From NCBI GenBank assembly GCA_023427865.1, contig JAEYZV010000321.1, forward strand, positions 1 to 9,362: a DNA stretch of 9,362 bases, read 5' to 3'. Shown here one piece after another: positions 1-6,650 of the stretch. A program made the translations under genes and the position numbers. The DNA is from Acidobacteriota bacterium (GTDB lineage Bacteria; Acidobacteriota; Vicinamibacteria; Vicinamibacterales; Vicinamibacteraceae). How positions within the stretch are numbered: the first letter of the stretch is position 1; each line of letters opens with the position of its first letter. The notes beneath the pieces are model-generated. The model was not told the origin of the DNA and did no database searches. It saw nothing but the letters and a program-made list of their open reading frames with translations.

Positions 1-20
1 CCCGAGAGCCGCCGGCCGCT

Positions 21-44
21 GGCCGACCGCCGAAGGCCTTTTTT
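21..44 (+). terminator. possible weak terminator of a plus-strand transcript entering from the left
   Basis: A GGCC/GGCC stem (21-24 with 35-38, ten-base loop) runs directly into a T6 tract (39-44) on the plus strand. It would end a convergent plus-strand transcript from outside the window. The stem is only 4 bp, so this is a weak call. No comparable T-tract serves the minus-strand gene that stops at 44-46. Confidence 0.22.
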
Positions 45-703
45 CAGTTGGCGAAATGCGTCGCGACGTTGCGGGCCAGGAGCGTGTCGGCACGCGACGC
101 CTCGCGCGCTTTCTGCAGGTGCTGCGCGTGCGCCGCACGCCGCTCCGGTGTCGCCGTGATGAGCGCCGCGGCAAACTGCATCGCGGCATCGCCCGGACGT
201 GCGGTCATCGCCGTACGCACCATCTCGTACCCATCCTTGCCCGCAATCGAGGCCTGCACGCTCACCCCGCGATCACCGAGCTGACGGAACGTCTCGATCA
301 GGTACCCCGCGTCGAACAGGGCGAGTGCCTCGGTCGCGGTGGCCGGCTGCTTCGGCGCGCGCGCCTCGAGCGCCCGCAGCAGGCGCGAGGCGAGCGCCTT
401 GTCCTCGACCGCGTACGCCGAGGCGCGCCGCAGTGTCTCCATGCGGACGATGACCGGCGTCTGCGGGGTGAGCAGCGCGAGCGTGTCCTCGACCAGGCGG
501 CTCCGGTCGTACGACGGCAGCGTCGCCTGCCATCCACGCCAGCCCTCACTCGTGTCGCCGAACGGCAGCGACGTCGCGGTCCCGATGTCGAACGGATGGC
601 AGATGAGCGGCGGCCCGGCAAGCGCAGGTCGGGCCATGAGGACGACGACGGTGACGGCGAGAGCCGTACGGAGCGCGAACGACGCGGACTGCAGCAGGGT
701 CAT
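44..703 (-). CDS. small secreted protein of unknown function, probable target of the adjacent ECF sigma factor
   Basis: A 219-residue protein of no family I can name with confidence. Residues 1-29 form a clear Sec signal peptide: a short basic n-region, the hydrophobic stretch ALAVTVVVLM and an ALA cleavage motif before G30. The mature protein opens with PPLICHPFDIG, containing its only cysteine (C35, next to H36). The rest (about 65-219) is rich in Ala, Leu and Arg and looks helical, perhaps TPR-like, with no further membrane segment, so it is likely periplasmic or loosely surface-associated. The ATG at 703 is well supported: AAGGAGGA (707-714) sits 4 nt upstream and the signal peptide begins there. 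It lies 72 nt after the FecR gene, but an ECF-like promoter (733-761) matching the one before the sigma gene lies in that gap. It is therefore probably an effector or sensor of that sigma system. Gene call secure; function unknown. Confidence 0.85.
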   Translation of the reverse strand: MTLLQSASFALRTALAVTVVVLMARPALAGPPLICHPFDIGTATSLPFGDTSEGWRGWQATLPSYDRSRLVEDTLALLTPQTPVIVRMETLRRASAYAVEDKALASRLLRALEARAPKQPATATEALALFDAGYLIETFRQLGDRGVSVQASIAGKDGYEMVRTAMTARPGDAAMQFAAALITATPERRAAHAQHLQKAREASRADTLLARNVATHFAN

Positions 704-706
704 GGT

Positions 707-714
707 TCCTCCTT
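707..714 (-). promoter_or_regulatory. strong Shine-Dalgarno site of the secreted-protein gene
   Basis: The minus strand reads AAGGAGGA, a near-complete anti-16S match, 4 nt before the ATG at 703. It is the strongest ribosome binding site in the window and fixes the start of the gene. The sigma and uvrA genes, by contrast, have no recognisable site. Confidence 0.8.
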
Positions 715-732
715 GTGCGAAACCGATGCAGG

Positions 733-761
733 GAGGACGCCGGCCACCGCGCAGCGTTAAC
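733..761 (-). promoter_or_regulatory. ECF-type promoter of the secreted-protein gene
   Basis: On the minus strand GTTAAC (761-756) is followed after 16 nt by CGTCCTC (739-733). AAC in the -35 and CGTC in the -10, about 16 nt apart, is the general layout of ECF sigma promoters. Initiation would fall near 728-731, giving a leader of roughly 26 nt that contains the Shine-Dalgarno site. The same element recurs at 2533-2562 before the ECF sigma gene, and both copies share GGTGG in the spacer. The motif is visible directly; recognition by the neighbouring sigma factor is inferred. Confidence 0.62.
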
Positions 762-775
762 GGAGGCGAACTGAG

Positions 776-1819
776 CTACTCCCCCTCTGCCCACCGCTGG
801 CGCCACGTGCGCCACCAGTCGGCGGTGCCGAGGCCGAGCGCTTCCCACCACGCATCGCGCATGCCGCGATCGCCCGAAAGCACGCCCTCACGCGTCACGC
901 CATTCGGCATCGGCACGAGCGCGTGCAGCCGGTCCACCACGAGCGGCGCGAGTGCGGGGTCGACGCGATCGACGAGGTGCCACAGTGTGAGCCCGTCCTG
1001 GCGGCGCGCCTCGCGCAGCACGACCTCGAGCGGCGCGCGCTGGTCACCGGCCTCGTCTGCCCGATCGAGCGCCTCGACGGCCGCCCGCAGTGCAGCCGTC
1101 GCATCGTCGTAGGTCGGTGTGCCGGGCCCCTTCACCGGGTAGGTGCGTCCGGAGGCACCCGCCGGGATGAACGACTCACGTCCCTCGTACTCGAACCCTA
1201 CCCAGCCCGCCTGCACGCGCAACAGGCCGACCCCGTGGTCGTCGAGCGTGAGCGTGTAGGCACATCCGAGATCGACGGCGGTCGCCGACGGCGTGTCGAC
1301 GACGAACTGGCCCGGGGGGGCCCAGATCATCGCCTCGATGGTGCCTCGCTCGAGCTCGGCGCGATGCTCGCCAGGTGCAGCCGTCAGGAGACGCAGGCGC
1401 GAGCCCGGCGACACCTCCAGCCGGCCGATACGACCAACGAAGACCACGGCCGATGACCGGTCGTCGGTCTCGAGCCATTGCCCGCGCGTCACGCGCGCGC
1501 GCGGCGCGAGCGGGACCGCCGACATCGTCGGGGTGCCCTGGATGCGGGCGACGCGCCAGGGTTCGGAGTGCCGGTCGGTGACGTCGTGCATCGCCCAGCC
1601 CGCACCTGCGGCCAGCAGTGCCACCGCGGCAGCAGCGACCCACGAACGCCACGGTCCGCTGCCGGGTACCGGTCGATTCCCCTCGTTCAGCGGCAGCCGC
1701 GGCAGATCGCCGGGCGGTACGGCCGAGAAGCGGCCGAGAAGGCGTTCGAGACGCGCGACGTCGCGGTCCACCTCGCCGGAGCGATCCCAAAGGTAATCGT
1801 CGTGCATCGACTCGCTCAT
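776..1819 (-). CDS. FecR-domain membrane anti-sigma protein
   Basis: A 347-residue single-pass membrane protein predicted to sequester the ECF sigma factor encoded just upstream. The N-terminal 58 residues are cytoplasmic and contain the acidic/aromatic motif HDDYLWDRSGE (7-16) followed by a helix, the presumed sigma-binding part. A transmembrane helix spans about 59-77. A FecR domain occupies roughly 88-225, with the ALERGT-like turn (ELERGTIEA, 155-163), VDLGCAYTL (182-190) and an SFIPAGA-type strand. The C-terminal region (about 235-347) is rich in Ala, Asp and Trp (WWEALGLG, DWW). No HxxxCxxC zinc anti-sigma motif is present. The ATG at 1819 overlaps the sigma stop (ATGA) and has GAGGG 2-6 nt upstream, so translation is coupled. 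A reading frame extending up to 2308 has no place for a start, because it covers the sigma gene. No TonB receptor is next to it, unlike classical FecIR. The fold is confident; the anti-sigma role rests on context. Confidence 0.88.
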   Translation of the reverse strand: MSESMHDDYLWDRSGEVDRDVARLERLLGRFSAVPPGDLPRLPLNEGNRPVPGSGPWRSWVAAAAVALLAAGAGWAMHDVTDRHSEPWRVARIQGTPTMSAVPLAPRARVTRGQWLETDDRSSAVVFVGRIGRLEVSPGSRLRLLTAAPGEHRAELERGTIEAMIWAPPGQFVVDTPSATAVDLGCAYTLTLDDHGVGLLRVQAGWVGFEYEGRESFIPAGASGRTYPVKGPGTPTYDDATAALRAAVEALDRADEAGDQRAPLEVVLREARRQDGLTLWHLVDRVDPALAPLVVDRLHALVPMPNGVTREGVLSGDRGMRDAWWEALGLGTADWWRTWRQRWAEGE

Positions 1820-2520
1820 TGCCCTCGTACCGACCAGGGCACTACGCCACCGGCGCCTGGCGTGGTCGCGAGCCCATCGCCACGGGCGCGCATCTCGTCG
1901 TGCCGCGGGTGGACCGGCCGCGCCGGCGCGCGGCCCAGGACGTCGCGCAGGCGCTTGAGACCGCGGCACAGGTTCACGCGAACCGAGTCGGGCGTCAGGC
2001 CGGTCCGCGCGGCGATTTCGGGTCCGGTCATGCCCTCGACGAGCCGCAGGAGCAACGTCTCGCGATACGCCTCGGGGAGCGTGGCAACTGCCGCGAGCGC
2101 TCGTTCGGCGTCCAGGCGTTCGCCGGCCCGCTCCTGCTCGCTGCTGCCGCCCCCGTCCGTGACGCGGCGCGCGCCGACGAGCTCCGGTGCGTCGAGGGCA
2201 GCCTCCGGTCGTCGTCGCCGGACATGGTCGATGCGGAGGTGCCGGGCAATCGCCAGCGTCCAGGCACTGAACGCGGCCGGGTCTCGCAACGTGCGCACCT
2301 GCCGCCATGCCGTGAGGAACGCCTCCTGCACGAGATCGTCGGCATCGTCACGTCCGACCCGTCCGAGCAGGACCGCACGCACCGCACGCGCGTGGCGCCG
2401 ATACAGCGCCTCGAAGGACGCACGATCGCCCTGCTGCGCCGCCCGGACGAGCGGCACGTCGTCGTGGGGCGACCACGGGGCGAGGCGTCCCGCGCTGCCG
2501 GCGTCCGGAGGATCGGGCAC
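1816..2520 (-). CDS. ECF-family RNA polymerase sigma factor
   Basis: Extracytoplasmic-function sigma-70 factor. With the chosen start it has 234 residues. Region 2 covers about 33-103, with DDADDLVQEAFLTAW (58-72) and the -10-binding helix ending in LRIDHVRRRR. Region 4 covers about 138-193, with the helix-turn-helix LPEAYRETLLLRLVEGM then GPEIAARTGLTPDSVRVNL and RGLKRLRDVL. Region 3 is absent, as usual for the family, and a 40-residue basic tail follows. It is translationally coupled to the FecR anti-sigma gene by a 4-nt overlap. The start is uncertain. The frame is open up to a TTG at 2571, but that codon lies in the T-tract of the lpxC terminator and upstream of the likely promoter, so I prefer GTG at 2520; GTG at 2457 (213 residues, just before region 2) is the alternative. 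None has a good Shine-Dalgarno. It is probably autoregulated through the GTTAAC/CGTCCTC element at 2533-2562. Confidence 0.9.
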   Translation of the reverse strand: MPDPPDAGSAGRLAPWSPHDDVPLVRAAQQGDRASFEALYRRHARAVRAVLLGRVGRDDADDLVQEAFLTAWRQVRTLRDPAAFSAWTLAIARHLRIDHVRRRRPEAALDAPELVGARRVTDGGGSSEQERAGERLDAERALAAVATLPEAYRETLLLRLVEGMTGPEIAARTGLTPDSVRVNLCRGLKRLRDVLGRAPARPVHPRHDEMRARGDGLATTPGAGGVVPWSVRGQ

Positions 2521-2532
2521 GTGCAATGTGCA

Positions 2533-2562
2533 GAGGACGCTACCACCGGGTGAAGTGTTAAC
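2533..2562 (-). promoter_or_regulatory. ECF-type promoter of the sigma/anti-sigma operon
   Basis: On the minus strand GTTAAC (2562-2557) is followed after 17 nt by CGTCCTC (2539-2533). The sequence is shared with the element at 733-761, where the spacer is 16 nt. It starts 7 nt past the T-tract of the lpxC terminator, a natural place for an independent promoter. Initiation near 2528-2531 would make the GTG at 2520 almost leaderless. Autoregulation by the encoded sigma factor is inferred from the duplicated motif. Confidence 0.6.
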
Positions 2563-2569
2563 CGCAGGC

Positions 2570-2600
2570 AAAAAAAGAGCCGGTCCTCGCGGACCGGCTC
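2570..2600 (-). terminator. intrinsic terminator of lpxC
   Basis: On the minus strand a perfect 10-bp stem (GAGCCGGTCC with GGACCGGCTC, 2600-2591 and 2586-2577) closes a GCGA tetraloop of GNRA type and is followed at once by T7 (2576-2570). It lies about 40 nt after the lpxC stop codon. It separates the uvrA/lpxC side from the sigma-factor unit and also covers the TTG at 2571, which argues against that codon as the sigma start. Confidence 0.93.
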
Positions 2601-2639
2601 ACGCAGGTGCCCTATCCGGCACCCGGGTCGGGGATGGAC

Positions 2640-3536
2640 CTAGCCGGCGACCGTCACCGGCACGCCGACGACATCGGTGGCCGCCTGCGGCGCCTCGACG
2701 AACGTCCAGGCGTCACGCTGCTCGAGGATGGCCGTGCCGAGCGCGGTGTGCAGTGCATGTCCGCCGCGGTGCGCCACCACGTGCCCGATGATCGGCGCGC
2801 CGACGAGCGCGAGATCGCCGATCGCATCGAGGATCTTGTGCCGCACGAACTCGTCCTCGAAACGCAGGGTGTTGTTCAACACGCCCGTTTCGCCGAGCAC
2901 GACGGCGTTGTCGAGCGACCCGCCGAGCGTCAGGCCCTGCTGGCGGAGCATCTCGAGGTCCTTGAGGAATCCGAAGGTGCGCGCCGGCGCGAGCTCCTCG
3001 ACGAACGCGTCGGGCGAGACGACCACCGACCGGCTCTGGTGCCGCAGCAGCGGGTGGTCGAAGCTGATCGTGTAACTGATCCTGAACTCGTCGGCGGGGT
3101 AGATGGCGATGTGCTTGTCGCCGCGTGCAATGCCGATCGGGCGCAGCACCTTCAGGAAGCGGCGTGGGGCGCCCAGCTTCTTGATGCCCGCCTCCTGCAA
3201 CAGGTAGACGAACGGCGCCGCGCTGCCGTCCATGATGGGGACTTCAGGAGTGTTGAGCTCGATGGCGACGTTGTCCACGCCCTGGCTGACGAGCGCGGCG
3301 AGCAGGTGCTCCACAGTCTCGACACTGGCACCTGCGAAGGACAGCCCTGTCGCATAGTTGAGACTGGCGACATGCTCGACGCGAGCGGGAATCTCCAGGC
3401 CGCCGAGGTCGGCGCGACGGAAGCGGATGCCGTAGTCGGCTGGGGCGGGCCGGAGGGTGAGCGTGACGCGATGGCCTGAATGAAGGCCGATCCCCGCACA
3501 GGTAATGGAACGACGAAGAGTGCGCTGCGATGTCAT
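2640..3536 (-). CDS. lpxC: UDP-3-O-acyl-N-acetylglucosamine deacetylase LpxC
   Basis: Zinc amidase that removes the N-acetyl group from UDP-3-O-acyl-GlcNAc, the committed step of lipid A synthesis, in the cytoplasm. The protein has 298 residues (E. coli 305). The active-site set is complete by motif: E76-H77 in VEHLLAAL, H233-K234 and D237 in RHKILDAIGDL, T187-F188 in ARTFGF, and H260 in GGHALH. E76 corresponds to the catalytic base, H77, H233 and D237 to the zinc ligands and H260 to the oxyanion histidine. Other family marks are AGIGLHSG near the N-terminus and VPIMDGSAAPFVYLL (99-113). The ATG at 3536 places RRSITCAGIGLH at the usual distance, with only a weak GAGAG-like site upstream. It follows uvrA after 195 nt and ends at a strong terminator, so it is probably transcribed from its own promoter in that gap. 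Its presence shows a Gram-negative envelope. It is not next to ftsZ or other lipid A genes here. Confidence 0.97.
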   Translation of the reverse strand: MTSQRTLRRSITCAGIGLHSGHRVTLTLRPAPADYGIRFRRADLGGLEIPARVEHVASLNYATGLSFAGASVETVEHLLAALVSQGVDNVAIELNTPEVPIMDGSAAPFVYLLQEAGIKKLGAPRRFLKVLRPIGIARGDKHIAIYPADEFRISYTISFDHPLLRHQSRSVVVSPDAFVEELAPARTFGFLKDLEMLRQQGLTLGGSLDNAVVLGETGVLNNTLRFEDEFVRHKILDAIGDLALVGAPIIGHVVAHRGGHALHTALGTAILEQRDAWTFVEAPQAATDVVGVPVTVAG

Positions 3537-3731
3537 TCAGCTCTCAGATCAAGGGGCGCCGACTACTGCCGGCTGCCAACAAGCAAGACTGATACCGCTT
3601 CGTTGCACTTCGCCATCAGTCGCGCAAGCCTTTACCAAGCTTGAACTTGGCTAGAAAGATCGTGTTCGTGGTCGCTTTCGGTCGGAGTGTACTGTTGCGC
3701 TCGTGACACGCTCGTCCTCGTCAGACTGTGG
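3537..3731 (-). other. uvrA-lpxC intergenic region, likely holding the lpxC promoter
   Basis: This is the longest gene-free stretch (195 nt) and part of it (about 3590-3665) is visibly less GC-rich than the flanks. I found no convincing -35/-10 pair and no T-tract terminator for uvrA. The only structure seen is a short inverted repeat at 3635-3650, CCAAG-6-CTTGG, which could be an operator or chance. Confidence 0.35.
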
Positions 3732-6599
3732 CTACGCTACCACACTGACGTCTCGGCTCCGACGCGCGCGACCTGTAGGGGTCGGCGACGTTTCGGCGAG
3801 TACGGCACCGGTATGCGACTCCCGCACCCGGGCGACCTGCTCGGGTGTTCCCTGCGCCACCACACGCCCGCCCCCCCGGCCTCCTTCGGGACCGAGGTCG
3901 ATCACGTGGTCGGCCGATCGAATCACGTCCAGGTTGTGCTCGATGACGACGATCGTGTTGCCCTGCTCGACGAGCTGGTGCAGCACGTCGAGCAACCGCG
4001 CGACGTCCTCGAAGTGCAGGCCGGTGGTCGGCTCGTCGAGGATGTAGAGCGTACGGCCGGTGCCCCGTCGCGACAGTTCCTTGGCGAGCTTGACGCGCTG
4101 CGCCTCGCCGCCGCTCAAGGTCGTGGCCGACTGGCCGAGTTCGACGTACCCGAGTCCGACCTGCTGCAGCGTCCGCAGCTTGTTGGCAATCGACGGGAAA
4201 CTCTCGAGCAGCGGCAGCGCCTGGTCGACCGTCAGTTCGAGGAGATCGGCGATCGACTTGCCGCGGTAACGCACCTCGAGCGTCTCGCGATTGTAGCGAC
4301 GGCCCTTGCACTGCTCGCACGTGACGTACACGTCGGGCAGGAAGTGCATCTCGATCGCCATCACGCCATCGCCCTGGCACGCCTCGCACCGCCCGCCCTT
4401 GACGTTGAACGAGAACCGCCCCGGCTTGTACCCGCGCTGCCGCGATTCGGGGAGCATCGCGAACAGGTCGCGGATGAACGTGAACAGCCCGATGTACGTG
4501 GCCGGGTTGCTGCGCGGGGTGCGGCCGATGGGCGACTGGTCGATCTGGATCACCTTGTCGATGTGCTCCAGGCCCTCGATCCGATCGTGCGCGCCCGGCT
4601 GATCGCCCGCCCGGTACAGCTCCTTCGCGAGCCGCTTGTAGAGGATCTCGTTGACCAGCGTGCTCTTGCCCGAGCCGCTCACGCCGGTCACGGCGATGAA
4701 CAGGCCGAGCGGAAACGTCACGTCGAGGTCGTCGAGGTTGTTCTCGCGTGCCCCGGTGATGCGCAACACCGCCTTGCCTGGCACGCGCCGGGTGCGTGGG
4801 CGGACGATGGACTTCTCGCCGCGCAGGTACTCACCGGTGACGCTGCGCGGTGCCTCCTCGAGCAACTGTGCGGGCGTTCCCTGGAACAACAGCTCGCCGC
4901 CATGCTCGCCGGCGCCAGGTCCGAGATCGACGAGGTAATCGGCAGTACGGATGGTTTCTTCGTCGTGCTCGACGACGAGCACCGTGTTGCCGAGATCGCG
5001 CAGGCGTTCGAGCGTCTGCAGCAGGCGCCTGTTGTCGCGCTGGTGCAGGCCGATGGATGGCTCGTCGAGCACGTAGAGCACGCCGCTGAGGCTCGAGCCA
5101 ATCTGCGTCGCGAGCCGGATTCGCTGCCCTTCGCCCCCGGACAGCGTGACGGCGGAGCGCGCGAGGGTGAGGTACCCCACGCCCACGTCGTTGAGGAAGC
5201 GCAGGCGCTCGCGAATCTCCTTGAGGATGCGGCCGGCGACGAGCTCCTCGCGCGGCGTGAGGTCCAAACCGTCGAAGAGCACCGACGATTCACCCACGGG
5301 CAGCGACGTCAGCTCGACGATCGTGTGCCCCTTCACCCGCACCGCGCGGCTCTCGGGTTTGAGGCGCGCGCCCTCGCAGGCCGGGCAGGCCGCCAGCGCG
5401 CGGTACGGCTCCAGCGCCTCGCGCTCGTTCCACGTGCCCTCCTCGTAGCGCCGTCGCAGGTTCGGGACCAGCCCCTCGAAGTCGGCGCCGAACGGATCGG
5501 CCGGCGTCTTCCTGCGCTTGCCGGAGGTCGGCGACGACGAGCCCGTGCCGAACAACAGCACGTCACGCTGCTTCTTCGTGAGCTTGCGGACCGGCACGTT
5601 CGGATCGATCCCATGCACCTCGTGCAGCCTCGCCAGCGCGTCACCAATCAGCCGGACGTCGCCGTTGGCCCACGGCGCCACCGCACCACCCGCCAGCGAG
5701 CGGGTGTCGTCAGGAAGAACGCGCCCCGGATCGAAGTCGTACACGGCGCCGAGCCCCTGGCACTGCGAGCACGCCCCATGCGGCGAGTTGAACGAGAACG
5801 CGCGGGGAGTCAGCTCCGGCACGCTGATCCCGCAATCGGCACAGGCCAGCCGGCGCGAGAACAGCCGGTCGCCGCCATCCCACGTGTTGATGATGACCAG
5901 GTCGTTGGCCAGCGCCAGGGCCGTCTCGATGGACTCGCCGAGCCGGCGCTCGATGCCTGGCTTCACGATGAGCCGATCCACGACGACGTCGAGCGTGTGG
6001 TTCCTGCGCTTGTCGAGGACGATGTCCTCCTCGAGGGACTTGAACTCGCCGTCCACGCGCACCCGGGTGAAGCCGCGCTGCCGCCAGGCCGCCAGTTCCT
6101 TCCTGAACTCGCCCTTGCGCCCGCGGACCACCGGCGCGAGTACGTTCATGCGCTCGTCGCCGGGGAACTGCCTCGCGAGATCGAGAATCCGATCCACCGA
6201 CTGGCTGGCGATCGGCTGCCCGCACTTCGGGCAGTGCGGCTGCCCGAGGTTGGCAAACAGCAGGCGGAGATAGTCGTAGATCTCGGTGACGGTGCCGACG
6301 GTCGACCGGGGATTGGACGCCGTCGTCTTCTGCTCGATGGAGATGGCCGGCGAAAGCCCGTCGATGAGGTCGACGTCGGGCTTCTCCATCTGCTCGAGGA
6401 ACTGCCGCGCGTACGCCGACATCGACTCCACGTACCGGCGCTGCCCTTCGGCGTAGATGGTGTCGAACGCGAGCGACGACTTGCCGGATCCCGACAGTCC
6501 CGTGATCACGACGAGCCGATCCCGCGGGAGATCGACGTCGATGTTCTTCAGGTTGTGAACACGGGCGCCGCGCACCGAGATGCGCTCGTCGTAGGCCAT
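3732..6599 (-). CDS. uvrA: UvrABC excinuclease subunit A (UvrA)
   Basis: DNA-damage-recognition ATPase of nucleotide excision repair; the dimer scans DNA and loads UvrB. The protein has 955 residues (E. coli 940). ATPase I has Walker A GLSGSGKS (34-41), signature LSGGE (486-490) and LDEPSIGLHQ. ATPase II has Walker A GVSGSGKS (639-646), signature LSGGE (828-832) and LDEPTTGLH. Zinc cysteines are C253/C256/C277/C280 and C738/C741/C761/C764, with a further CxxC pair at C123/C126 and C405/C408. All expected catalytic motifs are intact. The UvrB-binding and insertion regions are present; the insertion carries a basic stretch near 352-372. I chose the ATG at 6599 because the next residues (AYDERISVRGARVHNLKNI) match the family N-terminus; the ATG at 6641 would add 14 atypical residues. 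Neither has a Shine-Dalgarno. A -10-like TACAAT (6650-6645) lies upstream without a -35, and no SOS box was recognised. It starts 51 nt after the FG-GAP gene. Confidence 0.98.
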   Translation of the reverse strand: MAYDERISVRGARVHNLKNIDVDLPRDRLVVITGLSGSGKSSLAFDTIYAEGQRRYVESMSAYARQFLEQMEKPDVDLIDGLSPAISIEQKTTASNPRSTVGTVTEIYDYLRLLFANLGQPHCPKCGQPIASQSVDRILDLARQFPGDERMNVLAPVVRGRKGEFRKELAAWRQRGFTRVRVDGEFKSLEEDIVLDKRRNHTLDVVVDRLIVKPGIERRLGESIETALALANDLVIINTWDGGDRLFSRRLACADCGISVPELTPRAFSFNSPHGACSQCQGLGAVYDFDPGRVLPDDTRSLAGGAVAPWANGDVRLIGDALARLHEVHGIDPNVPVRKLTKKQRDVLLFGTGSSSPTSGKRRKTPADPFGADFEGLVPNLRRRYEEGTWNEREALEPYRALAACPACEGARLKPESRAVRVKGHTIVELTSLPVGESSVLFDGLDLTPREELVAGRILKEIRERLRFLNDVGVGYLTLARSAVTLSGGEGQRIRLATQIGSSLSGVLYVLDEPSIGLHQRDNRRLLQTLERLRDLGNTVLVVEHDEETIRTADYLVDLGPGAGEHGGELLFQGTPAQLLEEAPRSVTGEYLRGEKSIVRPRTRRVPGKAVLRITGARENNLDDLDVTFPLGLFIAVTGVSGSGKSTLVNEILYKRLAKELYRAGDQPGAHDRIEGLEHIDKVIQIDQSPIGRTPRSNPATYIGLFTFIRDLFAMLPESRQRGYKPGRFSFNVKGGRCEACQGDGVMAIEMHFLPDVYVTCEQCKGRRYNRETLEVRYRGKSIADLLELTVDQALPLLESFPSIANKLRTLQQVGLGYVELGQSATTLSGGEAQRVKLAKELSRRGTGRTLYILDEPTTGLHFEDVARLLDVLHQLVEQGNTIVVIEHNLDVIRSADHVIDLGPEGGRGGGRVVAQGTPEQVARVRESHTGAVLAETSPTPTGRARRSRDVSVVA

Positions 6600-6650
6600 G
6601 GAGGACACAGAGGATCCGGGTCCAGCCGCCGGACCCAACATCCCATTGTA

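Noticed and set aside
56..760. Plus-strand frames across the left end, up to 234 codons.
   Set aside because: They are shadows of the secreted-protein gene, which has a signal peptide, a strong ribosome site and a promoter on the minus strand.
776..2308. A 510-codon frame that would extend the FecR gene upstream.
   Set aside because: The added part is out of frame over the sigma gene and is Arg/Pro/Ala-rich noise; the ATGA overlap and GAGGG site support the start at 1819.
3635..3650. Short palindrome as a uvrA terminator.
   Set aside because: The stem is only 5 bp and no T-tract follows on the minus strand.
6600..6641. ATG at 6641 as the uvrA start.
   Set aside because: It adds 14 residues without family similarity, has no ribosome site and falls about where transcription from the TACAAT-like -10 would begin.
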